A DNA stretch of 64,000 nucleotides from Vibrio bathopelagicus (lineage in GTDB: Bacteria > Pseudomonadota > Gammaproteobacteria > Enterobacterales > Vibrionaceae), in NCBI RefSeq assembly GCF_014879975.1, contig NZ_CP062500.1, positions 558,001 through 622,000 of the forward strand. The letters are read 5' to 3'. The notes beneath the pieces were generated by a model. That model did no database searches. It was not told the DNA's origin and saw only the letters and a program-made list of their open reading frames with translations. A program made the translations under genes and the position numbers. Below are positions 29,397 to 38,879 of this stretch, one piece after another; position 1 is the first letter of the stretch, and every line of letters starts with the position of its first letter.

Positions 29397-29648
29397 ATGC
29401 GTCACTCAGTATATTTAAAACTAGCAACAGTCCTTATCCGTGCAGACCTTCGTCGTGAAGAACGTGAATGGCAACGAAAAGTTCGTCGTAGTTCATATGA
29501 TCTACCATGGAACAATACTCACTTATTGAGAGATATTGGCCTTGAAGCCGATGGTCGACCAATTGGTTTTTCTGAGCCTGAAGTAGTCACGATTGAGCGT
29601 CGAGTTCGTCATCTTCGTCGAGTCTTAAGCGCGCGAATACCGACGTAA
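29397..29648 (+). CDS. DUF1127-like small arginine-rich protein
   Basis: 83 residues, about a fifth of them Arg, with no signal peptide. The core WNNTHLLRDIGLEADGRPIGFSEPE resembles the DUF1127 (YjiS-like) signature, in which a short helix is followed by LxDIGL; some members bind RNA and affect phosphate or carbon metabolism. CTGGAGAGTT precedes the ATG. Role in Vibrio not known. Confidence 0.75.
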   Translation: MRHSVYLKLATVLIRADLRREEREWQRKVRRSSYDLPWNNTHLLRDIGLEADGRPIGFSEPEVVTIERRVRHLRRVLSARIPT

Positions 29649-29740
29649 TCTTGTGGGGTGATAGCGCATTTCACCCCTTAAGATAAATATCAGAGATAGT
29701 TATGGCGTCTAAAGCACAAGCTTTTGAACTAGATCTGGCC

Positions 29741-29770
29741 AAAAAAGAGAAGCACTTGCTTCTCTTTTTT
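29741..29770 (+). terminator. Terminator after the DUF1127-like gene
   Basis: AAAAAAGAGAAGC, ACTT loop, GCTTCTCTTTTTT. Confidence 0.9.
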
Positions 29771-29771
29771 G

Positions 29772-29815
29772 CTTTTTAAGCCGTTATGTATGATTTTTTA
29801 AGTCGTTATCTAGTA
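29772..29815. repeat. 22-bp imperfect tandem duplication
   Basis: Two adjacent copies of a TTTTTAAGYCGTTATSTA unit, differing at about five of 22 positions, directly after the terminator. Confidence 0.55.
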
Positions 29816-29861
29816 AAGGAAAAGAGTTCTACTAAGCTTTATGTAGCAATGGAGGCAGGCT

Positions 29862-30173
29862 ATGCAAAAGCATCAATTAGACATGTGGTTACATGGAGAG
29901 CATAAAGACTCTTATCAAACACCTAAAGTGTACGTTATTGGGTGTTCCGATATATCGGAATATCTATTGGCGGTGGAATATAAACACAAGCTGGAACCCG
30001 TTAAGCAGGACGGAGAACCGCTTCATTTTGGCTCCTTAGATCAAGTGAAAGAGGAGTTGCTCCGGCTGGGCTTTGAAAAGGCATACCTGCGTTTGCACAA
30101 TGCGTATGACGAGTTTGGTAATGAACCAAGCCAAAGCTACTGCGATATAGAGTTAGCTTTAAAATCGCATTAA
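29862..30173 (+). CDS. Conserved hypothetical protein, DUF6482-like
   Basis: 103 residues, soluble, no signal peptide. It opens MQKHQLDMWLHGEHKD and contains VYVIGCSDISEYLLAVEY then LGFEKAYLRLHNAYDEFG. I think it belongs to the small gammaproteobacterial family DUF6482, from memory and with limited certainty. The ATG follows GGAGGCAGGCT. Stands alone; function unknown. Confidence 0.65.
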   Translation: MQKHQLDMWLHGEHKDSYQTPKVYVIGCSDISEYLLAVEYKHKLEPVKQDGEPLHFGSLDQVKEELLRLGFEKAYLRLHNAYDEFGNEPSQSYCDIELALKSH

Positions 30174-30266
30174 AACGCCTCTGTAACACACGACAACCAA
30201 TGACATCTACTCGTTAGTCATTGGCGAAACCAGTATTAAGCGCTAGGCACAGTGGCTGTGAGCTAT

Positions 30267-30932
30267 TTATGCGTAGTGTGTTGTGAGCAAGTTATGAGTG
30301 AACTGGGTTCGTAGGTAGAAACCACGAGGTTTGGTCTTGATAGGCTTTCCACTTGCACCATACGCTTCTGTTAATACTCGGCTGTTTGCTGCTTTCGGTC
30401 GTAAGTGCAATGCTTCTCCGTGCCTTGCTGTGATCTGCTCAACATTACCTAACACGATCAACTCCATGAGCTCTTCCCAATCTCTTTTTAAGATCTCGTC
30501 TTCTGCTTGGGTTGGTGTCCAGAGTAGTGGGGAGCCAACATGCCTTTCTGCTAGCGGGATCTCTCGCTCACCTTCAACTGGGATCCACAACACTTTAGAT
30601 AGCTTGTTTCGGACGTGACTGGTTTCCCATGTTAATCCTTGTACTCCCATTAAAGGTGCTACACAGACAAAGGTTGTTTCTAAAGGCTTACCAGAATAAC
30701 CGATAGGAATACTTTTTAGTTCGATCCCTAACTTAGCAAAATCTTGTTCTGGCTTACTGCCTGCTGCCGCACCCAAGTGCCATTCTAATAGTTGTCCAAC
30801 CCAGCCTTTATCGCGCTTAAGATCGTTTGGCATGATCATCTCAGCTTCATCCGCGAGCTCTTTGAATGTCATTCCGGCGATAGCATACGCTCTGTCTAAG
30901 AGCTCTTGTTGTGTTTGTGGTTCTGGTTTCAT
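30267..30932 (-). CDS. mutH: DNA mismatch repair endonuclease MutH
   Basis: Nicks the unmethylated strand at hemimethylated GATC after MutS-MutL activation. 221 residues. Active-site region: [14 protein letters not shown], then the D-E-K nuclease signature in [14 protein letters not shown] (residues ~70-83); the C-terminal LRPKAANSR and FYLRTQFT match MutH. The chosen ATG gives [15 protein letters not shown], the Vibrio start; an ATG four codons earlier cannot be ruled out. It implies Dam methylation. The upstream gap holds a cluster of DnaA boxes. Confidence 0.95.
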   Translation of the reverse strand: MKPEPQTQQELLDRAYAIAGMTFKELADEAEMIMPNDLKRDKGWVGQLLEWHLGAAAGSKPEQDFAKLGIELKSIPIGYSGKPLETTFVCVAPLMGVQGLTWETSHVRNKLSKVLWIPVEGEREIPLAERHVGSPLLWTPTQAEDEILKRDWEELMELIVLGNVEQITARHGEALHLRPKAANSRVLTEAYGASGKPIKTKPRGFYLRTQFTHNLLTTHYA

Positions 30933-31548
30933 AATAAAAGGCATGATCAAAAAAATGATTTTATCAGAAGTTATCACCAAATGCCGACTGGTTAAGAAAT
31001 GATCTCATTGCTATAAAAGGGATCAAACTCATGGTTATCCACAGGTCATGAAGGTAATTAATTGGAATATTAATTTAGTGTATAAATAAACAGGGGTTTG
31101 TGGTGGATAAAATGCTTGCTAAATGGGGTTCAAAATGAATCTTTGACCCACCAGTGTGGATAAGCAGCGGAGTGGTTGATCTTTGACCATGTTTGATTTT
31201 GAAAAGATCTTTTGGTTTTTGAAGATTGTTTATTTTATGATTTTTCTCTTAACTTTATGATTTTGTGTGTTTTTTATTGTTGGTGGTGAAAGGTCCACTT
31301 TCGGTGTTGATGAATGTATGGATTAAAAAAAACGATTGCGGGTAATTCTTCACATAGTTATTCACAGAAAAGGTGAATAAATGTGGTCTATGTCTCACTC
31401 TTGTGTGGGTAACTAAGATTTGAACAAAACTTATCCATATTCTTAGTTAATCTTCATAAATATAGCGCTTGTCACGTCACTAAGTTTGCTCCAATTGGGG
31501 ATATGTGGAAAAATCAGTGTAATTAAAAATTTAGATAGAGGTTGGCCA
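30933..31548. promoter_or_regulatory. mutH-rppH intergenic region with a DnaA-box cluster (DARS2-like)
   Basis: Perfect DnaA boxes TTATNCACA lie at 31035-31043 (+), 31155-31163 (-) and 31358-31366 (+). One-mismatch boxes lie at 31102-31110 (-), 31372-31380 (-), 31404-31412 (-) and 31431-31439 (+). Between them, 31190-31280 is very AT-rich and holds GATCTTTTGGTTT (31206-31218), one mismatch from the oriC 13-mer. The 10-mer ATCTTTGACC occurs twice, 40 bp apart (31139, 31179). In E. coli the mutH-rppH (ygdP) gap is DARS2, which reactivates DnaA by nucleotide exchange. Function here is inferred from position and boxes. Confidence 0.65.
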
Positions 31549-32067
31549 GTGATAGATGGCGATGGTTACCGATTAAATGTTGGTATTGTAATCTGTAACA
31601 ACCATGGTCAGGTCTTCTGGGCTAAACGATACGGGCAACATTCATGGCAATTCCCTCAAGGGGGAATAGATGAAGGTGAAACTCCGGAACAGGCAATGTA
31701 CCGCGAGTTGTATGAAGAGGTTGGCCTTACAAAAAAGGATGTAAAAATCGTCGCGACAAGTCGTCATTGGTTACGCTATAAGCTACCCAAACGACTGGTT
31801 CGGTGGGATTCGAAACCTGTCTGTATTGGACAAAAACAGAAGTGGTTCCTTTTGCGCTTAGATTGCGATGAATCGCATATCAATATGCAGCGTGGAAGTA
31901 CACCTGAGTTTGATGGTTGGCGTTGGGTGAGTTACTGGTACCCAGTTCGACAAGTTGTTTCTTTCAAGCGAGATGTTTACCGTCGAGCAATGAAGGAATT
32001 CGCATCTTTAGCAATGCCGTTTAAAGAGCGAAAAACAAAAGGAAAACGCAAATTGCGTAGAGGTTAA
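31549..32067 (+). CDS. rppH: RNA pyrophosphohydrolase RppH
   Basis: Nudix enzyme that removes pyrophosphate from 5'-triphosphate mRNA and starts its decay. 172 residues. The Nudix box is [22 protein letters not shown] (G-x5-E-x7-REUxEExGU), near residues 38-59. The GTG start gives [16 protein letters not shown], the family N-terminus, and AGAGG lies 7 bases upstream; an upstream in-frame extension is unlikely. The C-terminus is Lys/Arg-rich. Two bp before ptsP. Confidence 0.95.
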   Translation: MIDGDGYRLNVGIVICNNHGQVFWAKRYGQHSWQFPQGGIDEGETPEQAMYRELYEEVGLTKKDVKIVATSRHWLRYKLPKRLVRWDSKPVCIGQKQKWFLLRLDCDESHINMQRGSTPEFDGWRWVSYWYPVRQVVSFKRDVYRRAMKEFASLAMPFKERKTKGKRKLRRG

Positions 32068-32069
32068 GC

Positions 32070-34319
32070 ATGCTCAGCCAACTAAGGGAAATAGTTGAAC
32101 ACGTATCAAGAGTTGAAGATGTGTCGACGGCTCTTGATATTTTGGTGAAAGAGACATGCAGTGCGATGCAGACAGAGTGCTGCACCGTGTATCTAGCGAA
32201 TAATGATATGCAGCGCCTTGAGTTGATGGCAACTCAAGGCCTGATCTTCGAAGGGAATAGTATTCACATTGGTTTTGACGAAGGCTTGGTTGGCCTTGTC
32301 AAAAGAAGTGCTGAACCTATTAACCTTGCACAGGCATCTGCTCACCCTGCTTATAAGTTTTTTCCAGAACTAGGAGAAAGTGTTTACCACTCTTTTCTAG
32401 GCACTCCGATTATCCATCGTAAGCAAGTGCTTGGCGTTTTGGTTATTCAACAGAAATCTCCTCGTTTATTCAGTGAAATGGAAGAGTCTTTCCTTGTCAC
32501 TCTCTCAGCTCAACTTGCGGTTATTGTGGCGCATGCCCAAACTCAAGGCCATTGGCTTCTTGAGCAACAAAAGCTGCCAGCCATTAAAGGTATTGCTGCA
32601 TCATCCGGTGTCGCTATCGGTGATTTATGGTGGGACAACACACAACCTGAATTAACCGATGTTTACCCGGCATCGACGCTCAACGTTGAAAGAGAGCATG
32701 AGTTGTTGGCGGTTGCGGTCGAAAATGCCCTCAACGACTTCAAGCGCATGCGAAAGCGCTTAGATAGTGAAATCAACAAAGATGCGCTGGCGATCTTTGA
32801 CTTGTTTACCCACTTACTCAACGACCCTATGTTGCGTAAGGATCTGAAAAGCCAAATTCAAAAAGGTGACAAGGCGGATTGGGCATTAAGACAGGTTGTT
32901 GAGAGTTACTCTAACCGCTTTGCCCGTATGTCTGATGTCTACCTTCGAGAGCGGGCACAAGACATTCGCGAACTGGGTCAAAGGCTGCTCTATTTCCTTC
33001 ATAACTCAGAGCACGAGCTGCGGACTCTAGATAAACCGATTGTCTTGGTGGTACGTGAGTTAACGGCTTCAGTCTTAGCGTCGATTCCAAAAGAAAAATT
33101 GTTGGCGGTAGTCTCGCTTGAAGGGGCAGCTAACTCGCACGCAGCCATTTTATCTCGCGCATTAGGCATTCCCTCGGTAATGGGAGTAAATCTCAATCTA
33201 GCTGAAGCTAATGGCAAACAAGCGATTGTTGATGGTTACAGCGGTGAGATCTTTATTGAGCCGACTCAGAGCCTACTGAGCGAATACCAAGGGCTAATTC
33301 TAGAAGAGAGTGAGCTCTCCTCTATGGTTAACCGAGAATTGTACTTACCTGCAAAAACTCAAGATGACCGACAAGTCGAGATCTTGCTTAATGCAGGCTT
33401 AAGTGCCGATACCAATATTGCGATCAACCAAGGGGTGGATGGCGTAGGCCTGTATCGAACAGAAATCTCTTTCTTGCTGCAGCAAAGATTCCCGTCAGAA
33501 GACGAGCAGTTCAAGCAGTATCGATCTGTGCTCGCGAGTTACCCAGAGAAGCAAGTCGTGATGCGAACCTTGGATATCGGTGGCGATAAGGCGTTACCTT
33601 ACTTCCCTATAGAAGAAGATAATCCATTCCTTGGCTGGCGTGGTATTCGTTTTACGCTCGATCATCCCGATATATTTATTATCCAGTTGCGTGCAATGTT
33701 GCGTGCGAGTTGTGATAGCCAGAACTTGAGTATTTTGTTGCCAATGATCTCTAGCACTCAAGAACTGGATGATACTGTTCAACTCATCGAGCAAGCCTAC
33801 GATGAAGTGCATGAACTCGACAATCGAGTACGTATGCCGCGTATTGGTATCATGATTGAAGTACCATCAATGCTTTACCTTCTTCCGCTTATTGCGGATA
33901 AAGTTGACTTCGTTTCGGTGGGCACCAATGACTTAACTCAATATTTATTGGCGGTTGACCGGAACAATTCCCGTGTCTCTGATGTCTATGAATCCATGCA
34001 CCCTGCAGTGATCATGGCATTGAAACATATCCATGATACTTGTAAACAGCATCAATTGCCTGTGTGTATATGTGGAGAGCTCGCGGGCGATCCAATGGGC
34101 GCATTGCTCTTGATTGGGTTAGGGTATGAGACGTTAAGTATGAATACCTCAAATGTCGCAAGGACTAAGTATTTGATTCGTCAATCTAAGCTTAGTGAAC
34201 TGCAAGATTTGGCAAATGAGGCGCTATCAAAACCGTATGGAAGTGACATCTATAGTATGATGCTCAACTATTTCGAAGAGCGTGAATTTACAGGCTTCAT
34301 TCGAGCGGGTAAAAAATAG
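32070..34319 (+). CDS. ptsP: Phosphoenolpyruvate-protein phosphotransferase PtsP (EI-Ntr)
   Basis: First enzyme of the nitrogen PTS; passes phosphate from PEP to NPr. 749 residues: N-terminal GAF domain (~1-160), then the EI domains. The active-site His is in GAANSHAAILSRALGIPSVMG (near residue 357), the PEP-binding barrel follows with MRTLDIGGDKALPYFP, SVGTNDLTQYLLAVDRNN and CGELAGDP near the end. Translationally close to rppH (2 bp) and to the TSUP gene (8 bp), as in E. coli rppH-ptsP. Confidence 0.96.
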   Translation: MLSQLREIVEHVSRVEDVSTALDILVKETCSAMQTECCTVYLANNDMQRLELMATQGLIFEGNSIHIGFDEGLVGLVKRSAEPINLAQASAHPAYKFFPELGESVYHSFLGTPIIHRKQVLGVLVIQQKSPRLFSEMEESFLVTLSAQLAVIVAHAQTQGHWLLEQQKLPAIKGIAASSGVAIGDLWWDNTQPELTDVYPASTLNVEREHELLAVAVENALNDFKRMRKRLDSEINKDALAIFDLFTHLLNDPMLRKDLKSQIQKGDKADWALRQVVESYSNRFARMSDVYLRERAQDIRELGQRLLYFLHNSEHELRTLDKPIVLVVRELTASVLASIPKEKLLAVVSLEGAANSHAAILSRALGIPSVMGVNLNLAEANGKQAIVDGYSGEIFIEPTQSLLSEYQGLILEESELSSMVNRELYLPAKTQDDRQVEILLNAGLSADTNIAINQGVDGVGLYRTEISFLLQQRFPSEDEQFKQYRSVLASYPEKQVVMRTLDIGGDKALPYFPIEEDNPFLGWRGIRFTLDHPDIFIIQLRAMLRASCDSQNLSILLPMISSTQELDDTVQLIEQAYDEVHELDNRVRMPRIGIMIEVPSMLYLLPLIADKVDFVSVGTNDLTQYLLAVDRNNSRVSDVYESMHPAVIMALKHIHDTCKQHQLPVCICGELAGDPMGALLLIGLGYETLSMNTSNVARTKYLIRQSKLSELQDLANEALSKPYGSDIYSMMLNYFEEREFTGFIRAGKK

Positions 34320-34327
34320 GATTTAAC

Positions 34328-35119
34328 GTGTCATACGAACTCATTGGCTTGTTAGCAGGTCTTGGTGCTGTTGTTGGTGTTTTAGCGGGTTTGCTGGGCA
34401 TTGGTGGTGGTTTGCTGGTGGTTCCAGCCTTACTGTTTTTGCTTCCTAAAGCGGGTATTCCTCAAGAGTTTGCAATGCAGATGGCGTTAGCGACTTCATT
34501 ATCAACCATTATTGTTACGTCAGGATCTTCTGCGATTAATCACCTAAAGCTAGGCAACGTCGAGATCTTTGTTGTGAAGTGGTTGATGCCCGGAGTGGTG
34601 GTCGGTGGTTTCCTAGGTTCTTTCATCGCAGACGTTATTCCTGCGCAATATCTGCCGAAGGTGTTTGGTGTGATTGTCTTGGTATTGGCACTGCAAATGC
34701 TTCTATCCATTCGCTCAACAAGCCAAAAAGTGATGCCTAGTTCTGCAAAGACGATGATGTATGGCGGCGGAATTGGTGTGGTATCGAGCTTAGCTGGTAT
34801 CGGTGGAGGCTCTTTATCTGTGCCTTTCCTGAATCACCACGGTGTGGAAATGCGTAAAGCCGTAGGTTCATCTTCAGTATGCGGTTGTGTCATTGCGATT
34901 TCAGGGATGCTTGGATTCATTTGGCATGGTTCATCGGTTAACGATTTACCCGCTTTCAGTTTAGGTTACGTTTATCTACCCGCTCTGGTTGCGATATCCT
35001 GCACCTCAGTGTTGACTACTCGAATTGGCGCTAAGTTGGCGACTCAACTGCCAACGCCTGTGCTGAAAAAATTCTTTGCGGTATTTTTAATGTTTATAGC
35101 ATCGATGATGCTGCTGTAA
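34328..35119 (+). CDS. TSUP-family (TauE/SafE) membrane transporter
   Basis: 263 residues with about eight hydrophobic segments in two repeats, each with a glycine-rich start (GVLAGLLGIGGGLLVVPALLF near 18, and GVVSSLAGIGGGSLSVPFL near 155), the hallmark of TSUP proteins. These export or import sulfite, sulfonates or other organosulfur anions; the substrate here is unknown. Between ptsP and lgt in the same apparent operon. Confidence 0.88.
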   Translation: MSYELIGLLAGLGAVVGVLAGLLGIGGGLLVVPALLFLLPKAGIPQEFAMQMALATSLSTIIVTSGSSAINHLKLGNVEIFVVKWLMPGVVVGGFLGSFIADVIPAQYLPKVFGVIVLVLALQMLLSIRSTSQKVMPSSAKTMMYGGGIGVVSSLAGIGGGSLSVPFLNHHGVEMRKAVGSSSVCGCVIAISGMLGFIWHGSSVNDLPAFSLGYVYLPALVAISCTSVLTTRIGAKLATQLPTPVLKKFFAVFLMFIASMMLL

Positions 35120-35207
35120 TGTATTTCTCCGTTGGTTGTTTTGCTGAGTTGTTTAACTTCAGTGAAGCAGTTACCCCATTGTTTATTATTTAGATAGAGA
35201 GCCAAGT

Positions 35208-36029
35208 ATGTCTCAGGGTTTTATCGAATTCCCAAATATCGATCCTGTTCTTATTGAACTAGGACCAATCTCAGTTCGTTGGTATGGCCTAATGTACCTG
35301 GTCGGTTTTATGTTCGCGCTTTGGTTAGCAAACCGCCGAGCTGATCAACCTGATAGTGGTTGGACTCGAGAGCAAGTATCAGATCTCCTGTTTGCTGGCT
35401 TCCTTGGTGTGGTGCTTGGTGGTCGTATTGGTTATGTGCTTTTCTACAACTTTGACCTTTTCTTAGCAGACCCACTTTACCTCTTCAAGGTATGGACTGG
35501 TGGTATGTCTTTCCACGGTGGTTTGCTTGGTGTTATCACTGCGATGTTCTGGTATGCGAAAAAGAATGGTCGAACCTTCTTTGGTGTAGCAGACATGATC
35601 GCGCCACTGGTTCCATTTGGTTTGGGTATGGGTCGTTTAGGTAACTTCATGAACAGTGAGCTTTGGGGCCGTGTGACTGATGTGCCATGGGCAATCGTGT
35701 TCCCGAATGGTGGTCCACTCCCTCGTCACCCATCTCAGCTTTATGAAATGGCGCTTGAAGGTATTGTGCTGTTCTTTATCTTGAACTGGTTTATCAAAAA
35801 GCCGCGTCCTCTTGGTTCAGTGTCAGGGTTATTCCTAGCAGGATATGGTACATTCCGCTTCTTAGTAGAATACGTACGTGAACCTGATGCTCACCTAGGT
35901 TTGTTCGGTGGATTTATCTCTATGGGACAAATTTTGTCACTGCCAATGGTTATCATCGGCGTGCTGATGATGGTTTGGGCATACAAGCGTGGTCACTACA
36001 AAGATGAATTACCACAACAAACGAAGTAA
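35208..36029 (+). CDS. lgt: Prolipoprotein diacylglyceryl transferase
   Basis: Inner-membrane enzyme that adds diacylglycerol to the lipobox Cys, first step of lipoprotein maturation. 273 residues with seven hydrophobic segments. Landmarks: [36 protein letters not shown] (catalytic-region His), and the Lgt signature [14 protein letters not shown] near 145. Nine bp before thyA, an order shared with E. coli. Confidence 0.96.
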   Translation: MSQGFIEFPNIDPVLIELGPISVRWYGLMYLVGFMFALWLANRRADQPDSGWTREQVSDLLFAGFLGVVLGGRIGYVLFYNFDLFLADPLYLFKVWTGGMSFHGGLLGVITAMFWYAKKNGRTFFGVADMIAPLVPFGLGMGRLGNFMNSELWGRVTDVPWAIVFPNGGPLPRHPSQLYEMALEGIVLFFILNWFIKKPRPLGSVSGLFLAGYGTFRFLVEYVREPDAHLGLFGGFISMGQILSLPMVIIGVLMMVWAYKRGHYKDELPQQTK

Positions 36030-36038
36030 GGAATTGGT

Positions 36039-36890
36039 GTGAAACAGTATTTAGATCTCTGTCAGCGTATCGTTGATGACGGTACTTGGATTGAAAATGA
36101 ACGCACGGGCAAGCGCTGCCTAACTGTGATCAATGCTGACCTTGAATATGATGTTGGTAATAACCAATTCCCACTGGTAACAACGCGTAAGAGCTTTTGG
36201 AAAGCAGCAGTTGCTGAACTGCTTGGCTATATCCGAGGTTACGATAACGCTGAAGATTTTCGCAAACTAGGGACTAAAACTTGGGATGCGAATTCGAACT
36301 TGAACGAGGCATGGTTGAATAACCCTTACCGCAAGGGGGAAGACGACATGGGCCGCGTTTACGGCGTTCAAGGACGTGCATGGGCAAAACCTGATGGTGG
36401 TCATATCGACCAACTGAAGAAGATTGTTGATGATCTGACAAATGGTATTGATGACCGCGGCGAGATCTTAAACTTTTATAACCCGGGTGAGTTCCACATG
36501 GGTTGTTTACGTCCGTGTATGTACAGCCACCACTTTTCTTTGCTTGGTGACACTCTGTACCTAAACAGTACTCAGCGCTCTTGTGACGTACCTTTAGGTT
36601 TGAACTTCAATATGGTTCAAGTGTATGTGTTCCTCGCTATCATGGCGCAGATCACAGGCAAGAAAGCGGGTGTGGCTTACCACAAGCTTGTTAACGCTCA
36701 TATTTATGAAGATCAACTTGCACCAATGCGCGATGTTCAGTTGAAGCGTGAGCCTCTAGCTGGCCCTACATTCCATATAAACCCTGAAATTAAGTCTCTA
36801 GAAGATCTGGAAACGTGGGTAACGATGGATGACTTCTGGGTTGAAGGTTACGAATGCCACGAAGCGATTAAGTACCCGTTCTCGGTGTAA
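36039..36890 (+). CDS. thyA: Thymidylate synthase
   Basis: Makes dTMP from dUMP with methylene-tetrahydrofolate. 283 residues. Active-site Cys is in [11 protein letters not shown] and the dUMP-phosphate and substrate loop is [30 protein letters not shown] near the end is conserved. The sequence at the active site differs from E. coli (PCHAFFQ) but follows the longer Vibrio-type enzyme. Start GTG with AAGGAATTG upstream. Last gene of the rppH-ptsP-TSUP-lgt-thyA run. Confidence 0.95.
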   Translation: MKQYLDLCQRIVDDGTWIENERTGKRCLTVINADLEYDVGNNQFPLVTTRKSFWKAAVAELLGYIRGYDNAEDFRKLGTKTWDANSNLNEAWLNNPYRKGEDDMGRVYGVQGRAWAKPDGGHIDQLKKIVDDLTNGIDDRGEILNFYNPGEFHMGCLRPCMYSHHFSLLGDTLYLNSTQRSCDVPLGLNFNMVQVYVFLAIMAQITGKKAGVAYHKLVNAHIYEDQLAPMRDVQLKREPLAGPTFHINPEIKSLEDLETWVTMDDFWVEGYECHEAIKYPFSV

Positions 36891-36911
36891 TCTAATCTAT
36901 GATTTTGATCG

Positions 36912-36938
36912 AAAGGCTGCCTCTGTGCAGCCTTTTTT
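36912..36938 (+). terminator. Terminator after thyA
   Basis: AAAGGCTGC, CTCTGT loop, GCAGCCTTTTTT. Confidence 0.9.
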
Positions 36939-36992
36939 GTATCTGAGGGAGCAGTGACGAGTAAACGGGATGCGAGATACGAAGATAAAAAG

Positions 36993-37101
36993 CAACCGTC
37001 ACTCCCTAGACTGACGAAGGAAGGAGTAGGGAATCTTTGGGTGTTATGTGTTGGGTAGACTCCCAATCACGCTCGTGCCTTGCTGTAGGGAATGACGGTT
37101 G
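36993..37101. repeat. 109-bp REP/MITE-like element with terminal inverted repeats
   Basis: Begins CAACCGTCACTCCCTA and ends with its complement TAGGGAATGACGGTTG (15 of 16 pairs). Inside, a second pair GGGAATCT / AGACTCCC (7 of 8) makes a two-hairpin layout. It is flanked by a near-identical 16-mer, ATGCGAGATACGAAGA at 36970 and ATGCGGGATACGAAGA at 37148, with further TGTTTAGATG-like copies to 37175. No frame inside codes for a transposase, so it would be non-autonomous. Confidence 0.7.
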
Positions 37102-37282
37102 TTTAGGTGTGAGATTCGAAAGGATTGTTTAGATGCGAGTAGCCGAGATGCGGGATACGAAGAGCGTGTTTAGATTTGAGTCAGTGAGATACTGAATATC
37201 AAACGCAGACAATTAGAGGGAGTAGCTTTTCGTTACTCGTTTACCCGAATCTCGTCTCTTCTTTTGATACTCGTATCGATCC

Positions 37283-37320
37283 CAAAAAGAAAAAGCCCGC
37301 AACCTAGGTTACGGGCTTTG
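37283..37320 (-). terminator. Terminator of nptA
   Basis: On the minus strand: AGCCCG-T-AACCT/AGGTT-G-CGGGCT followed by TTTTCTTTTT. It lies 25 bp past the nptA stop. Confidence 0.88.
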
Positions 37321-37344
37321 CTATAAGCGATGTTTGTTTTGCTA

Positions 37345-38490
37345 TTAAGCAGTCAGTGCTAATACGCTACCTGGCAGTACAAGGAATACCGCAATAAGGT
37401 AACCAGCCACTACAGCTTTGTTTTTCACAGCCATGTCAGAAATGATATCAGCTGCTTTCACTGGAAGCTCACGTAGGAACGGAATACCGAAGATGAATAC
37501 CGTTGCCATAATGTTGAACACCAAGTGTACTAGAGCAATCTGAAGTGCGAATACTGCGAACTCACCAGATACTGCTGTTGCTGCTAATAGAGCGGTAATA
37601 CACGTACCGATGTTTGCACCCAGAGTGAATGGGTAAACGTCACGTACTTTAAGAACACCTGAGCCTACTAGTGGAACCATCAAGCTTGTTGTCGTTGAAG
37701 AAGACTGAACAAGGATAGTAACGATAGAGCCTGAAGCGATACCGTGGATAGGACCGCGACCGATTGCGTTCTTTAGAATTTCACGAGCACGGCCAACCAT
37801 TAGGCTCTTCATTAGCTTACCCATTACAGTGATAGCTACGAAGATAGTCGCGATACCCAGAACGATAAGCATTACACCGCCAACAGTGTCGCCAAATGTT
37901 GATAGTGGCTCTTTAATCGCACTTACTACAGGTTTAGTGATTGGCTTGATGAAGTTTAGTCCACCCATGCTCATATCACCTGTTGCTAGCATCGGTGATA
38001 CTAACCAGTGAGAAATTTTCTCTAGAATACCAAACGCCATCTCTAGTGGTAGGAAGATAGCAACGGCTAATAGGTTAAAGAAGTCGTGAATCGTTGCACT
38101 TGCGAATGCACGTTTGAATTCATCTTTACAACGAACATGACCAAGGCTAACTAGCGTATTGGTTACTGTAGTACCAATGTTTGCACCCATGATCATAGGG
38201 ATTGCTAGCTCAACAGGTAAACCACCTGCCACAAGGCCAACGATAATTGAAGTAACTGTACTTGATGATTGAATAAGTGCTGTTGCCACTAAACCAATCA
38301 TTAAGCCTGCAACTGGGTGTGAAGCAAATTCGAAAAGAACCTTTGCTTGCTCGCCTGTTGCCCATTTGAAGCCTGTACCAACCATTGAAACTGAAAGTAA
38401 TAGTAGGTAAAGCATGAATGCCAAGTTAGCCCAGCGTAGCCAACGAGTTGTGCTCGAGATAGGCGCTGCTGCAGTAGTAGCTTGGTTCAT
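37345..38490 (-). CDS. nptA: Na+/phosphate cotransporter NptA
   Basis: Type II Na/Pi symporter of the inner membrane. 381 residues with two inverted half-repeats, each with the QSSST signature: ALIQSSSTVTSIIVGL near residue 72 and VTILVQSSSTTTSLMVPL near 258, plus matching GANIGT motifs after each. This is the layout of V. cholerae NptA and animal NaPi-II proteins. Adjacent and divergent to nhaR. It provides low-energy phosphate uptake in salt water. Confidence 0.93.
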   Translation of the reverse strand: MNQATTAAAPISSTTRWLRWANLAFMLYLLLLSVSMVGTGFKWATGEQAKVLFEFASHPVAGLMIGLVATALIQSSSTVTSIIVGLVAGGLPVELAIPMIMGANIGTTVTNTLVSLGHVRCKDEFKRAFASATIHDFFNLLAVAIFLPLEMAFGILEKISHWLVSPMLATGDMSMGGLNFIKPITKPVVSAIKEPLSTFGDTVGGVMLIVLGIATIFVAITVMGKLMKSLMVGRAREILKNAIGRGPIHGIASGSIVTILVQSSSTTTSLMVPLVGSGVLKVRDVYPFTLGANIGTCITALLAATAVSGEFAVFALQIALVHLVFNIMATVFIFGIPFLRELPVKAADIISDMAVKNKAVVAGYLIAVFLVLPGSVLALTA

Positions 38491-38879
38491 AATGTTTTCT
38501 CCATTGGACCGTTTAAGTCTGTGTTTGGTCTGTTTGTTTAATCTGAGCGTGATGTTAGAGGGGAAATATTTCAGTAATATTACATTTTGGTTTAGGTGAG
38601 ACTTTTTTGTGATGATTTACTCTCTAAATATTCCAATAGCTAATGTGGGTGTTTTAAGTGCTTGTTTTCATTTGACTTTTAAGGTGATTTCTATAGGTGA
38701 TATAGATCTTAAAAGTTAGAAAAAAATTGAAAATAATCGATGAAATATTACATTATGAAATCACACACTTCGAAAAAATAAGTGGTAACAACCATTTAGA
38801 TTAGGTTTTTCCGAGTTTGTTGAGGGGAGGTGTCATATTTGATATAAAAGGTTATCTACTCTTTTACCACGGCGCACTT
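38491..38879. other. nptA / nhaR divergent intergenic region
   Basis: About 390 bp, AT-rich. AATATTACATT occurs twice in the same orientation (38576-38586 and 38744-38754). No other clear regulatory match or gene was found. Confidence 0.45.

Noticed and set aside
29702..29779. 25-codon frame starting MASKAQAFELDL
   Set aside because: It lacks a ribosome site and its second half is the terminator hairpin itself.
31000..31480. DnaA boxes, AT-rich core and a 13-mer as a chromosomal replication origin
   Set aside because: No dnaA, mnmG/gidA, parAB or rctB is near, GATC sites are few (about four in ~570 bp), and the mutH-rppH position fits a DARS2-type site better.
36993..37101. Insertion sequence remnant
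   Set aside because: No coding sequence for a transposase and too short; described as a REP/MITE-like palindromic element instead.
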